13,084 bases of DNA, taken from positions 1-13,084 of the forward strand of contig JACCXA010000116.1 in NCBI GenBank assembly GCA_013697365.1, read 5' to 3'. Positions 1 through 7,441 of this stretch are shown here, one piece after another (within the stretch, counting starts at the first letter, position 1; each line of letters begins with the position of its first letter). The position numbers and the translations under genes are program-made. The notes under the pieces were generated by a model. That model was not told the DNA's origin, did not search any database, and saw only the letters and a list, made by a program, of their open reading frames with translations. This stretch comes from Chthoniobacterales bacterium (GTDB taxonomy: Bacteria > Verrucomicrobiota > Verrucomicrobiia > Chthoniobacterales > UBA10450).

Positions 1-1008
1 CGCGTCGGCATCGCGCGCAGCCTTCGACCACTCGCCGCCATGGCGGGCGATCTGCGCCATCACGGAGACGATCGTGTCGCGCATCACGCGCACACGGGTC
101 GGGTAATCTTTCCACGAATGCGTCTCCACCAGCACGCAGAAGCGGTTGCGGAGCGGGAAGTAAGTCGTTGAGAATCTCGGCGGTGGCACTCCGTCCTCGA
201 AACCGGACTGCGGGTCGTCCTCGGTAACAAACGATGGATAAAACGGCAGCGGCAGCCATTCGCGTCCGCTCAAATCGGCGAGCGTCGCATCGCGCATCGC
301 CCGCCCGATTTTCCGCAACTCTTCGTCGCCGGCATAAAGCGGTTCGACCTGCACGGAAATGTGGGGCTCGAATTTCGCTCCATCTGTCACGTGCAGGTCC
401 ATACAGGCGAGCGGATCCCATTCATTGATGAGCCGGAGCATCGCCTGCATCTCCAGCGCGTCGGCTTTCATGTAGTCGCGGTTTAGATTGTAATTCTGCG
501 CAGTGGTCCGCCAACCCATCTCACGCGGACCGCGCTGATTCGGACGGTTCCATGCGCCGAAACGTTCGTGCCCGTCGACGTTGAACACGGGAACGAAAAG
601 CAGCACCTGCTTCTCGAGTGCGCTGTCTGGCGCCTTGTTTTCCAGCGCTTCGCGCAACACGAGAAAGCCGGCGTCCTTGCCGTCGATCTCCCCCGCGTGG
701 ATGCCGCCCTGCACCAGGAGAACCGGAAGCTTGCGCTTCTTTGCTTCAGCGGCGCGCAGGGTCCCTGCGCGTGACGCGACCAACGCCAGCATCGGCCGGC
801 CTTCTGGTGTGCGGCCAAATTCAATGGCGCGGACATGCTTTGGATAAGCCTTCTGAAAAGCGGCGCATAGCCTGACGACTTCTTCGTACCGGCCGGTTTC
901 CTGAAAACCCGATCGCTCGGCATGCGTGACGAGCTCTTCTACAGGGGCGGCGTCGGCAATCGACGCCAGCAGCCAAGCCGCTATCGCGTTTTTGACGAGC
1001 GACCTCAT
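1..1008 (-). CDS. Secreted M14-family zinc carboxypeptidase (3' end missing)
   Basis: The frame is open from an ATG at 1008 to the left window edge (336 residues, no stop), so the C-terminus lies outside. Residues 1-20 form a signal peptide (basic start, hydrophobic core, likely cleavage after ADA), so the enzyme probably acts in the periplasm or outside the cell. The M14 zinc-site pattern is present: HAGE at 104-107 (His104 and Glu107 as ligands), NR at 176-177 in NLNRDY (substrate carboxylate binding), and His206 in MDLHVTDG as the likely third ligand. Glu295 in LVETHSW is the likely catalytic glutamate. The family removes C-terminal amino acids from peptides; the substrate here cannot be told. 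The gene starts 31 bp after the trehalose synthase-maltokinase stop on the same strand, so the two may be co-transcribed. No strong Shine-Dalgarno is visible. Family assignment is firm, specificity unknown. Confidence 0.88.
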   Translation of the reverse strand, partial: MRSLVKNAIAAWLLASIADAAPVEELVTHAERSGFQETGRYEEVVRLCAAFQKAYPKHVRAIEFGRTPEGRPMLALVASRAGTLRAAEAKKRKLPVLLVQGGIHAGEIDGKDAGFLVLREALENKAPDSALEKQVLLFVPVFNVDGHERFGAWNRPNQRGPREMGWRTTAQNYNLNRDYMKADALEMQAMLRLINEWDPLACMDLHVTDGAKFEPHISVQVEPLYAGDEELRKIGRAMRDATLADLSGREWLPLPFYPSFVTEDDPQSGFEDGVPPPRFSTTYFPLRNRFCVLVETHSWKDYPTRVRVMRDTIVSVMAQIARHGGEWSKAARDADA

Positions 1009-1039
1009 TGGATGCACCTGGCTGAGGTCGCGGCCATTG

Positions 1040-4000
1040 TCAGGCACCGCTCTTGTGCAGAATGTGCTTGATGCCGCGAATCGGAATCACCACCCAGTCC
1101 GGCCGGTTATTCAGCTCGTAACCGACTTCATAGACCGCCTTGTCGAGCAGGTAGGCTTCAAGCATCACTTGCAGATCGTCTTCATCCTGCGGGATGAAGG
1201 GCGCGCCCGCGCTCGTCTTGAGGTAGCTTTGCAGGAACGTGCTGCTCATCTGGCGATACCAAAGATCGGCCCAGCGCTCCAGGAACGGAACGTCCTCCGG
1301 CCGCATGGCTGGCTGCCAGAGAGCGCTGTAAGCAGCGTATTGATAAGAGCGCATCATGCCGGCGACATCACGCAGGGCGGAGCGTTTCAATTTCCGTTCG
1401 CTGAGCGGCCGCGCCGGCTCGCCTTCGAAGTCGAGAATGATGAAATCTTTCCCAGTATAGAGCACCTGGCCGAGGTGGTAGTCGCCGTGGATGCGGATCT
1501 TCGCTGCGCCATTGATCCGTTCGAGGATGCGTTGCTGTTGCGCGAGGATTTCCTTTTCCGCGCCATGAACCTCGGCAGCCTCCTCGCGAAACGAAGCGGA
1601 CAGCTGCGGCAGTTTTTTGCCTAACAACTCCCACGACCGCCGCAGGAGCGCGCGCATGTTCTGGAAGACAGAGCGCTGGCCCATGGCGTTGAAGGTTTCC
1701 GGAGCGAAGCTCTTGTCGTCAGGCTCGGAGGCAAGCGCGAGGTGCAGCTCGGCGGTGCGCTGCCCAAGCAGCTTCGCGCGTTCCGGGTAGATGCCGCCAA
1801 ACAGCTCGTCCACGATCGGACCCGCCGAAACGACATCGCTTTGCAGGTCTGCTTTCCGTGCGAGCACACGCTCATAAAACCGGCTGACGGAATCAAGCGT
1901 CATGACCCAGGCATCGCCCTCGCTCGCGATCGCGCTCTGCATCGCGCAAACAACCGTCGGCTCCGCTTTTCCTTTCCGATATTCGATCGAACCGGCAAAG
2001 GCGGGCACATTCGGAAACCCGGTTTTCTCCGAGAGAAAACGCGTCACTTCCACGTCCGGATTCACGCCGTCTTCCAGCTTCCGGTAGAGTTTCAGGAAAA
2101 ACTTGTTTCCAAAGACGATGGAAGAGTTGCTCTGCTCGACGCCGAGCACCTGCGAGCTCAAGGGCGCCCCCTGGTGGATGAGGGCGCGGCCCGCCGCACC
2201 AGCAAGCTCGCCGCCGTTGCTTGGGAAACGCTGGGTCCCGGCCATGAGTTGGAACAGATCCTGGCGGAAACCCGCGTCCCAGACCGCGTCGTGCAGAATG
2301 GTCTCTTCGTTAGACTGGAAGCGGGCGATGACCGCATGGGGCGCCACTTGCGCGACTTCCCGTGCGCTATCGCCCCGCGCAATTTGCACTGGCAGCGTAT
2401 ATGTCTCCGGCGCGCCGTCGCGGTAGGTCACTTCCACGAACCAAATTCGAGCCGCTTCCGGTTCCTTTGAGATGGGGATCTGCTCGACGACACGCATGCC
2501 GCTGATGCTGCGCGCTTTCGAACCGAACCAGCGGCGGTTGCGCACGTAGTCCGGCAACACCTCGCGCTCGACTATCTTACGCTGTTCGCCGTTCAGAAAC
2601 GTCGCAAGATCGGGTTCCAGGAGAATCGTCGGGACATCCCGCGGCGCCGGGCGAATGGCAGACTCCGGTTGCGGACCGAGCACAAACCAGAAGTGTGAAT
2701 GCGGCCCGAGAGTGATGACATAGGGCGAATCTTTAATGGCCGGGAAATAGTTTTGGCCGAAGACCTCCATTAAGGCACGACCGGAGAACCGGGAAAGATC
2801 GAGCTCCGCAACCTGCGAGAAACGCGAGAGATTGACCACGACCAGGACGGTTTCGTTTTCATGCCGGCGGAAAAAGGCGAGCACCTTCGCGTTCTCGGGG
2901 TAAAGAAACTCGAGCGAACCCCGCGAAAACGCTTTGAAATTCTTCCGCATCGCAATGACGCGGCGCGTCCACCAAAGCAGCGAGGACAGATTCTTCTGCT
3001 GGTTCTCGACGTTGATTGCTTCGTAGTTGTACTCCGGGTCGATGATGATCGGCAGAAAGAGCTGTTGCGGGTTCGCGCGCGAAAAACCGGCGTTCCGATC
3101 GGCGCTCCATTGCATCGGCGTGCGGCAACCGTTGCGATCGCCGAGGTAAACGTTGTCGCCCATCCCGATCTCGTCGCCGTAGTAGAGGACTGGCGTCCCG
3201 GGCATGGAGAAAAGAAGGATGTTAAGCAGTTCCACTTTCCGCCGGCTGTTCGCGAGCAACGGCGCCAGGCGCCGGCGGATTCCGAGATTGATCCGGGCCG
3301 TCGGATCGGTCGCATAAACGCGCCACATATAGTCGCGCTCCTCATCCGTCACCATCTCAAGCGTCAGCTCGTCGTGATTGCGCAGGAACATGGCCCACTG
3401 GCACGTCTCCGGGATGGCAGGCGTCTGATCCATGATGTCGATGATCGGAAAGCGATCTTCCATCTGGAGCGACATGAACATTCGCGGCATGAGCGGGAAG
3501 TGAAAATTCATGTGCGACTCATCGCCTTCGCCGAAATAGACGACGGCGTCCTCGGGCCATTGGTTCGCTTCCGCGAGAAGCATGCGGCCCGGGAAAGTCG
3601 TGTCCACGTGCTTGCGCAATTTCTTTAGGTACTCGTGCGTTTCGCGCAGGTTTTCGCAGCTCGTGCCTTCGCGCTCGTAAAGGTATGGGACTGCATCGAG
3701 GCGCAAGCCGTCCACGCCCATTTTCAGCCAGAAATCGAGCACCTTGGCTACGGCTTCGTGCACGGCCGGATTATCGAAATTCAAATCCGGCTGATGTGAA
3801 TAGAAACGATGCCAGTAATAGGCCTTGGCGACCGGATCCCATGACCAGTTCGACATCTCGAAATCTTTGAAGATGATGCGGGCGTCCTGATACTTCTCCG
3901 GGGTATCGCTCCAGACATAGAAGGCCCGCTCTGGTGAGCCGGGCGCGGCGCGGCGGGCGCGTTGGAACCAAGGGTTTTGATCGGACGAATGGTTAATTAC

Positions 4001-4327
4001 CAGCTCCGTGATCACTTTCAGACCGCGCTCGTGCGCCGCGGCGAGAAACGCCTGGAAATCCTGCAGCGTCCCGTAGTTCGGATTGACGTCGTAGTAGTCT
4101 GCAATGTCGTAGCCGTCATCCTTCAACGGCGACGGGTAGAACGGCAAAATCCAGATGGCCGTGATGCCGAGTTCCTGGAGATAATCGAGCTTCTCGATCA
4201 GCCCGCGAAAGTCGCCGATTCCGTCGCCATTGCTGTCATGAAACGTTTTGACATGCAGCTCGTAAATGACCGCGTCCTTATACCAAAGCGGATCGACGAG
4301 CGGCGTTTCGGAAGCGGGGGCCGGCAT
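1040..4327 (-). CDS. treS: Trehalose synthase fused to maltokinase (TreS-Mak)
   Basis: This 1095-residue cytosolic protein joins a GH13 trehalose synthase (about residues 10-550) to a maltokinase (about 565-1095). TreS interconverts trehalose and maltose. Mak uses ATP to make maltose 1-phosphate, the usual donor for GlgE alpha-glucan synthesis. GH13 motifs are present: ELVINHSSD near 108-116, GLRLDAV with nucleophile Asp211, LLAEANQWPED with acid/base Glu253, and FLRNHDE with Asp319. In the kinase part, RNRRWFGSKAR is the N-terminal Mak signature, HGDYHLGQ (947-954) is the catalytic loop and DFEGEP (966-971) the metal-binding motif. Length matches known fusions and both halves look intact. 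The start ATG at 4327 has only a weak AAGAG upstream. No glgE, glgB or otsA lies in the window, so the fate of the maltose 1-phosphate must be judged from the rest of the genome. Confidence 0.96.
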   Translation of the reverse strand: MPAPASETPLVDPLWYKDAVIYELHVKTFHDSNGDGIGDFRGLIEKLDYLQELGITAIWILPFYPSPLKDDGYDIADYYDVNPNYGTLQDFQAFLAAAHERGLKVITELVINHSSDQNPWFQRARRAAPGSPERAFYVWSDTPEKYQDARIIFKDFEMSNWSWDPVAKAYYWHRFYSHQPDLNFDNPAVHEAVAKVLDFWLKMGVDGLRLDAVPYLYEREGTSCENLRETHEYLKKLRKHVDTTFPGRMLLAEANQWPEDAVVYFGEGDESHMNFHFPLMPRMFMSLQMEDRFPIIDIMDQTPAIPETCQWAMFLRNHDELTLEMVTDEERDYMWRVYATDPTARINLGIRRRLAPLLANSRRKVELLNILLFSMPGTPVLYYGDEIGMGDNVYLGDRNGCRTPMQWSADRNAGFSRANPQQLFLPIIIDPEYNYEAINVENQQKNLSSLLWWTRRVIAMRKNFKAFSRGSLEFLYPENAKVLAFFRRHENETVLVVVNLSRFSQVAELDLSRFSGRALMEVFGQNYFPAIKDSPYVITLGPHSHFWFVLGPQPESAIRPAPRDVPTILLEPDLATFLNGEQRKIVEREVLPDYVRNRRWFGSKARSISGMRVVEQIPISKEPEAARIWFVEVTYRDGAPETYTLPVQIARGDSAREVAQVAPHAVIARFQSNEETILHDAVWDAGFRQDLFQLMAGTQRFPSNGGELAGAAGRALIHQGAPLSSQVLGVEQSNSSIVFGNKFFLKLYRKLEDGVNPDVEVTRFLSEKTGFPNVPAFAGSIEYRKGKAEPTVVCAMQSAIASEGDAWVMTLDSVSRFYERVLARKADLQSDVVSAGPIVDELFGGIYPERAKLLGQRTAELHLALASEPDDKSFAPETFNAMGQRSVFQNMRALLRRSWELLGKKLPQLSASFREEAAEVHGAEKEILAQQQRILERINGAAKIRIHGDYHLGQVLYTGKDFIILDFEGEPARPLSERKLKRSALRDVAGMMRSYQYAAYSALWQPAMRPEDVPFLERWADLWYRQMSSTFLQSYLKTSAGAPFIPQDEDDLQVMLEAYLLDKAVYEVGYELNNRPDWVVIPIRGIKHILHKSGA

Positions 4328-4526
4328 GGGCTAACTCTTGGCGCACGATGTGTAAACGCGCAATGCTACGTCACGCGCGGGAGCGATGGCTCAGTTCGAG
4401 TAAACAGAGCAATCTCCCAAACCCGCCAAAACACCGTAGCGGCGAAGCCCCTGGTTTGACGTTGACCACATGCCGAAGTTCCAGCTCCACCGAGAACTGA
4501 GACTACCTGCGGTATTAGAAGGCGGT
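4328..4526. other. 199-bp gap between the SnoaL-like gene and treS
   Basis: I see no credible gene here. The gap must hold the 3' end of the upstream SnoaL-like transcript and probably the treS promoter, but I cannot point to convincing -35/-10 boxes. An 8-bp inverted repeat, CTCAGTTC at 4390-4397 and GAACTGAG at 4494-4501, brackets 112 bp. It could be the ends of a small non-autonomous element or simply chance. Confidence 0.4.
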
Positions 4527-5510
4527 TTATTGGCCTGGCAGCCGGGTCGCTTTGCTCGCGACGCATTGCCAACGCCCGTTCCGGCGTTCCCATTTATCGG
4601 TAAAACGCCGCGAAGTTTTAAAGCGCTGCCCATCAGAGGTTGTCCCGCTTTCGGTCGCTGTCCCCGTAACAACGGCCGCATCGGGTCCGAGACTGCGGAT
4701 CTTCATACCTTGCGCTCGCGCGGAATCGTAAACGCTCCTGTCGTTCCGCATTTCGGCCAGAACCGTCGCCTTATTCCCTTCCCGCCCAGTGGAGGAAGTC
4801 GCTGAAAAATCGTCCGCCAGCAACCTGTCGAGCGCTGCGACATCGTGCCCCTTGATCGCTGCCTGCCACTCGTTTTCGAGCGAGCGAATGGTGGCCGCTG
4901 TGGTCCAACTGCTATCTCCTGTTAGATCAAACGTCGGCCGCATGGCTCGTGGGGAATCCGCCCGAGGCGAAGGTGCGCGGCGGATGAAAGAGGAAAGCGG
5001 CTTGGTCTGCCGGCGCGATTCCTTTTGGCGCGTATCCGTCTGCGCGCGAGCGCCTGGTTCCGGCTCGTCGGGTCGCGTCGATTGCGGCTGGGCCGGCGTC
5101 GGAGTCGCAGACGCCGGAGCCAGCGACGAGGATGGCCGGCGTGGGAAAGGCTTGATCGGCTCCACGGCCCGAACTGGCTCTTCCCTGAGTACGCGCCGCG
5201 AGGGAGCGGCTGGAGAAGGGACAGGCGGCCGCTCTTCCTCGGTTCGCGTTTCGCTGGGGATGGGTGGGGTCTCAATTTCCGCTGCGCTGGGAGCAGGCGT
5301 CGGCGCGGCAGTGGGGCTCGGGGTCGGCGTCTCTGTTGGGCGTAGGGTCGGACGCGGCGTGCCCGTGGGAGCAGGTGTCGCTGTCGGCGTTGCCTCGGCA
5401 GGCGAAGGCGAGCTCCGGCGCATGGGGGCGGCGGCATCCTGCGCAGAGACGAAAGCCGCCGGCGCCAGGGCCAGATAGCCGATCAGAAGAAAGCTCGTTA
5501 CCCTTTTCAT
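4527..5510 (-). CDS. Exported Pro/Thr-rich protein with C-terminal SnoaL/DUF4440 domain
   Basis: The protein has 327 residues. Residues 1-23 are a clear signal peptide (MKR start, hydrophobic core, AFVSA before Gln24), so it is exported. Residues about 30-190 are low-complexity and rich in Pro, Thr, Ser, Ala and Arg, with TPTPSPT-like stretches, and are probably a disordered linker. Residues about 203-325 form an NTF2-like fold of the SnoaL/DUF4440 type: an opening helix (IRSLENEWQAAIKGHD), LDRLLADDF, and the closing strands DKWERRNGRWQCVAS. Such domains bind small ligands or serve as scaffolds; no catalytic residue can be assigned. The ATG at 5510 follows GGCGGT, a possible ribosome site. 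It is divergent from the sigma factor gene across 185 bp (5511-5695), in which I see no clear promoter. Domain call fairly firm; role unknown. Confidence 0.8.
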   Translation of the reverse strand: MKRVTSFLLIGYLALAPAAFVSAQDAAAPMRRSSPSPAEATPTATPAPTGTPRPTLRPTETPTPSPTAAPTPAPSAAEIETPPIPSETRTEEERPPVPSPAAPSRRVLREEPVRAVEPIKPFPRRPSSSLAPASATPTPAQPQSTRPDEPEPGARAQTDTRQKESRRQTKPLSSFIRRAPSPRADSPRAMRPTFDLTGDSSWTTAATIRSLENEWQAAIKGHDVAALDRLLADDFSATSSTGREGNKATVLAEMRNDRSVYDSARAQGMKIRSLGPDAAVVTGTATESGTTSDGQRFKTSRRFTDKWERRNGRWQCVASKATRLPGQ

Positions 5511-5695
5511 CTTACCGCCGGTTCGTCAGCCGCATCCGCCCGCAGCGTAGTGCTCCGCTTTTTCGGGTCAATAGGTTTCACCACCCCGCTTTCCCGCTCG
5601 CTTCTTCCGCGACTTACCACGCGTGGTTTCCTGCGCCAAGCCTGCAAATCTCGATGGACGAAGGCAGGCACCAGCACTAAAACAGCCTACTCGAA

Positions 5696-6355
5696 ATGGA
5701 TCAGATCGAACAGAAAGGCGCGCTTCCAGAGTCTAACAGAGCCCCTGCCCCCCGCCTGCCGGCTTCTGCTCCCGAACTGGAGCCAGGCGCGCCGACTGAT
5801 CTGGAGTTGATGCAGCGCATCCAGGAGGAAGACCCCGAAGCACTCTCGCTTCTCTACGACCGTTACAACGGCATCCTGAAAGCCCTGATCCTCCGTGTCA
5901 TTCATAACGAAGCTGAGGCGGATGATTTGTTGCAGGAAATCTTTATGGAGATCTGGAACCAGGCGAAAAATTTCTCGGCCCAAAAGGGCAAGCCATTGGG
6001 TTGGATGGTGACCCTGGCCCGGCGCCGCGCCATCGATGGTCTTCGGAAGAAGCAAGCCTACACGCGCGCCGGGGAACGGTTACAGACAGAAGTCGAGCAG
6101 CAGCCAGACGCCTGGGTTCATAACGCCACCGAGGAGGAAATTACTTTCAGCGATACACGCATCCTGGTGCGACGAGTGATCGACACGCTTCCCCCTGCGC
6201 AGCAGCAAGCCATCAATCTGGCATTTTTTCGCGGGATGAGTCAGCGCGAAATCGCGGCAAAAACGAATACACCCTTAGGCACCGTCAAAACCCGGCTCGA
6301 ATTGGGGCTGAAGAAAATTTACGACGGGCTGAAGGAACTGCGTGATGAACTATGA
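5696..6355 (+). CDS. ECF-type RNA polymerase sigma factor (SigK/RskA-paired type)
   Basis: The 219-residue protein has the two-domain layout of group 4 (extracytoplasmic function) sigma factors and directs RNA polymerase to a special promoter set. Region sigma2 spans about 36-122: LMQRIQEEDPEALSLLYDRY, then DDLLQEIFMEIW (core binding) and PLGWMVTLARRRAIDGLR (-10 recognition). Region sigma4 spans about 160-215: LPPAQQQAINLAFF, then a helix-turn-helix around MSQREIAAKTNTPLGTVKTR (-35 recognition). The first 33 residues are a Pro/Ala-rich extension beyond the usual ECF start, so a later start is possible. The gene overlaps its neighbour by 11 bp, which suggests translational coupling. The neighbour resembles an RskA anti-sigma domain, so activity is probably controlled by that protein. 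Which signal releases the factor cannot be told from sequence. Confidence 0.93.
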   Translation: MDQIEQKGALPESNRAPAPRLPASAPELEPGAPTDLELMQRIQEEDPEALSLLYDRYNGILKALILRVIHNEAEADDLLQEIFMEIWNQAKNFSAQKGKPLGWMVTLARRRAIDGLRKKQAYTRAGERLQTEVEQQPDAWVHNATEEEITFSDTRILVRRVIDTLPPAQQQAINLAFFRGMSQREIAAKTNTPLGTVKTRLELGLKKIYDGLKELRDEL

Positions 6356-6581
6356 AGAATTCCAGAACCGCGCCCGGCTTTACGTTATCGGCGCGCTGGA
6401 ACCGGAAGAGACTTCGGACTTCGAAGAAGCCCGCCGTTACTTCGGACAGCAAGCCGAAGATTTCATCGCGGAATGCTACAACCTGCACGAAGCCTTCGCC
6501 CTCAGCCTCCGGCCCGAGAAGACGTCAGATGCGCTCAAGGATCGCCTGATGGCGATGGTGCGCGAGCGGAAGTCGCCCTGA
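6345..6581 (+). CDS. Short soluble anti-sigma-like protein (RskA N-terminal-domain type)
   Basis: The product has 78 residues. ATG 6345 is preferred over the in-frame GTG at 6342 because AAGGA at 6332-6336 sits 8 nt upstream of it. The sequence RARLYVIGALEPEETSDFEE (about residues 8-27) matches the opening of the RskA-type anti-sigma domain (LAALYALGALDPEE-like), and the end, SDALKDRLMAMVRER, matches the helix that closes that domain. It lacks the transmembrane helix and extracytoplasmic part of full RskA, and it has no HxxxCxxC zinc motif. It overlaps the sigma gene by 11 bp, so the two are probably made together. Inference: it holds the sigma factor in the cytosol without a membrane-spanning sensor. 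It is soluble as written, and the TGA at 6579-6581 is followed 18 bp later by a convergent gene, so no room remains for a longer form. Confidence 0.72.
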   Translation: MNYEEFQNRARLYVIGALEPEETSDFEEARRYFGQQAEDFIAECYNLHEAFALSLRPEKTSDALKDRLMAMVRERKSP

Positions 6582-6599
6582 GTGCTCGTTAGGCGACCC

Positions 6600-7127
6600 C
6601 TACTTCTTTTCTTCCGAGGACGCTGCTCCTGGCGAGCGGCCGTTTGTCTCCTGCAGGATGAATTCCTGCAGGAATCCATAGAAGTTCACCTGGAAAAGAC
6701 TGAGATCACGGCGTGAGCCGATCGGCGAGCGGTAGTGATCGCACAGTTCTCCCTCGGAAAAGCCAAACTTGGAAGCGATGACCAGCCGTGCCTGATTCAA
6801 AGCGTTCAACCAGGCCTCGGCGTGTTTGAGCGGGATGTGCAGACTGCAATTCGCAAATGGTTTGGACTTCCCATTAAGCGGTTTGAGATCTTCGGTTACT
6901 GTCTCGGTCGAACTTTGAAAGAGGCGGCGCAGCTCCGGCTCGACATAGATTTTCCATTCCGCGCAAAGTTCCGCCTCCTGAGGATCGGCAGGCGCGCTGT
7001 ACAGGCGCCGCTCGGCGGCTTCGACGCCCTCGGCCTTTGTGCTTTCAGGAATTTGACGGAGCAGCTCCGCCAGGAACGGATCGAGTTCCGAGATTTCAAG
7101 GACTTCGCGGTGCCGCCGAATTTCCAT
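6600..7127 (-). CDS. DUF2017 family protein, ClpS-linked
   Basis: This is a 175-residue soluble protein of unknown function. The stretch from about 96 to 125 (LHIPLKHAEAWLNALNQARL) is the part I recognise as DUF2017, a family known mainly from Actinobacteria, where it lies directly after clpS. The gene keeps the same arrangement here: its ATG at 7127 shares the A of the clpS stop (TGATG), so translation is probably coupled. An upstream in-frame TTG at 7130 is possible but unlikely. There are no signal peptide or membrane segments. The C-terminal 15 residues are polar and probably flexible (SPGAASSEEKK). It runs convergent with the anti-sigma-like gene, 18 bp apart. The persistent pairing hints at a role in ClpS/ClpAP-linked proteolysis, but no biochemical function is established that I know of. 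Confidence 0.78.
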   Translation of the reverse strand: MEIRRHREVLEISELDPFLAELLRQIPESTKAEGVEAAERRLYSAPADPQEAELCAEWKIYVEPELRRLFQSSTETVTEDLKPLNGKSKPFANCSLHIPLKHAEAWLNALNQARLVIASKFGFSEGELCDHYRSPIGSRRDLSLFQVNFYGFLQEFILQETNGRSPGAASSEEKK

Positions 7128-7441
7128 CAATGCGCGCGCTCCAGGGTAGCGAGAAGAAGATAGCCGTGTAATTGCTGCACATAGAGTTCCGCCCGCTCGC
7201 GCAACCCGCTCCAGACAATGGAGCGACCGTCACGATGCACCTCCAGCATGTGTTGTTCGGCCTTCTCGCGCGTGAAACCGAAGACTTTTTGAAACACCAT
7301 GGTGACGTAGGTCATCAGATTGATCGGATCGTTATGCACCACCACTTGCCACGGACGATCGAATTCCTCCTGGGCCCGAGTTTCCTGCTCAATGACGGGA
7401 CTCTCGGTTGCTGAGGTGACATGGAAGCAAACATCGAACAT
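7127..7441 (-). CDS. clpS: ATP-dependent Clp protease adaptor ClpS
   Basis: ClpS is a small adaptor that binds proteins with N-degron residues (Leu, Phe, Tyr, Trp) and delivers them to the ClpA or ClpC unfoldase. The core is complete: RPWQVVVHNDPINLMTYV carries the conserved N-D-P pocket strand, followed by VFQKVFGF, REKAEQHMLEVHRDGRSIV and the closing LLLATLE. From ATG 7441 the product has 104 residues, normal for the family. That start is uncertain, however: it lies inside the palindromic repeat at 7429-7515, has no Shine-Dalgarno, and gives an odd opening, MFDVCFHVTSATES, before the family-like part. No other ATG, GTG or TTG lies in frame between 7441 and the core. Its stop overlaps the DUF2017 start. 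It is 154 bp downstream of ybeY on the same strand. Confidence 0.9.
   Translation of the reverse strand: MFDVCFHVTSATESPVIEQETRAQEEFDRPWQVVVHNDPINLMTYVTMVFQKVFGFTREKAEQHMLEVHRDGRSIVWSGLRERAELYVQQLHGYLLLATLERAH

Noticed and set aside
483..923. Minus-strand frame of 146 codons
   Set aside because: It is out of frame with the M14 peptidase, which has a signal peptide and all zinc-site residues on the same strand in another frame.
926..1624. Long plus-strand open frame (232 codons) opposite the maltokinase end
   Set aside because: It is a GC-rich antisense shadow: the minus strand encodes the conserved maltokinase motifs, and this frame shows no recognisable domain.
1742..2470. Plus-strand open frame of 242 codons
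   Set aside because: It lies wholly inside the treS-mak coding region on the other strand, is rich in Arg and His, and has no family-like features.
2861..3628. Plus-strand open frame of 255 codons
   Set aside because: Antisense to the GH13 catalytic domain of TreS, whose motifs are complete; no independent support.
4385..4420. Possible tRNA T-arm (TTCGA within the intergenic gap)
   Set aside because: No acceptor stem, anticodon arm or CCA-compatible end could be fitted around it.
4789..5478. Plus-strand Gly/Val-rich frame of 229 codons
   Set aside because: Its repetitive Gly/Val composition is the antisense image of the Pro/Thr-rich linker in the SnoaL-like protein.
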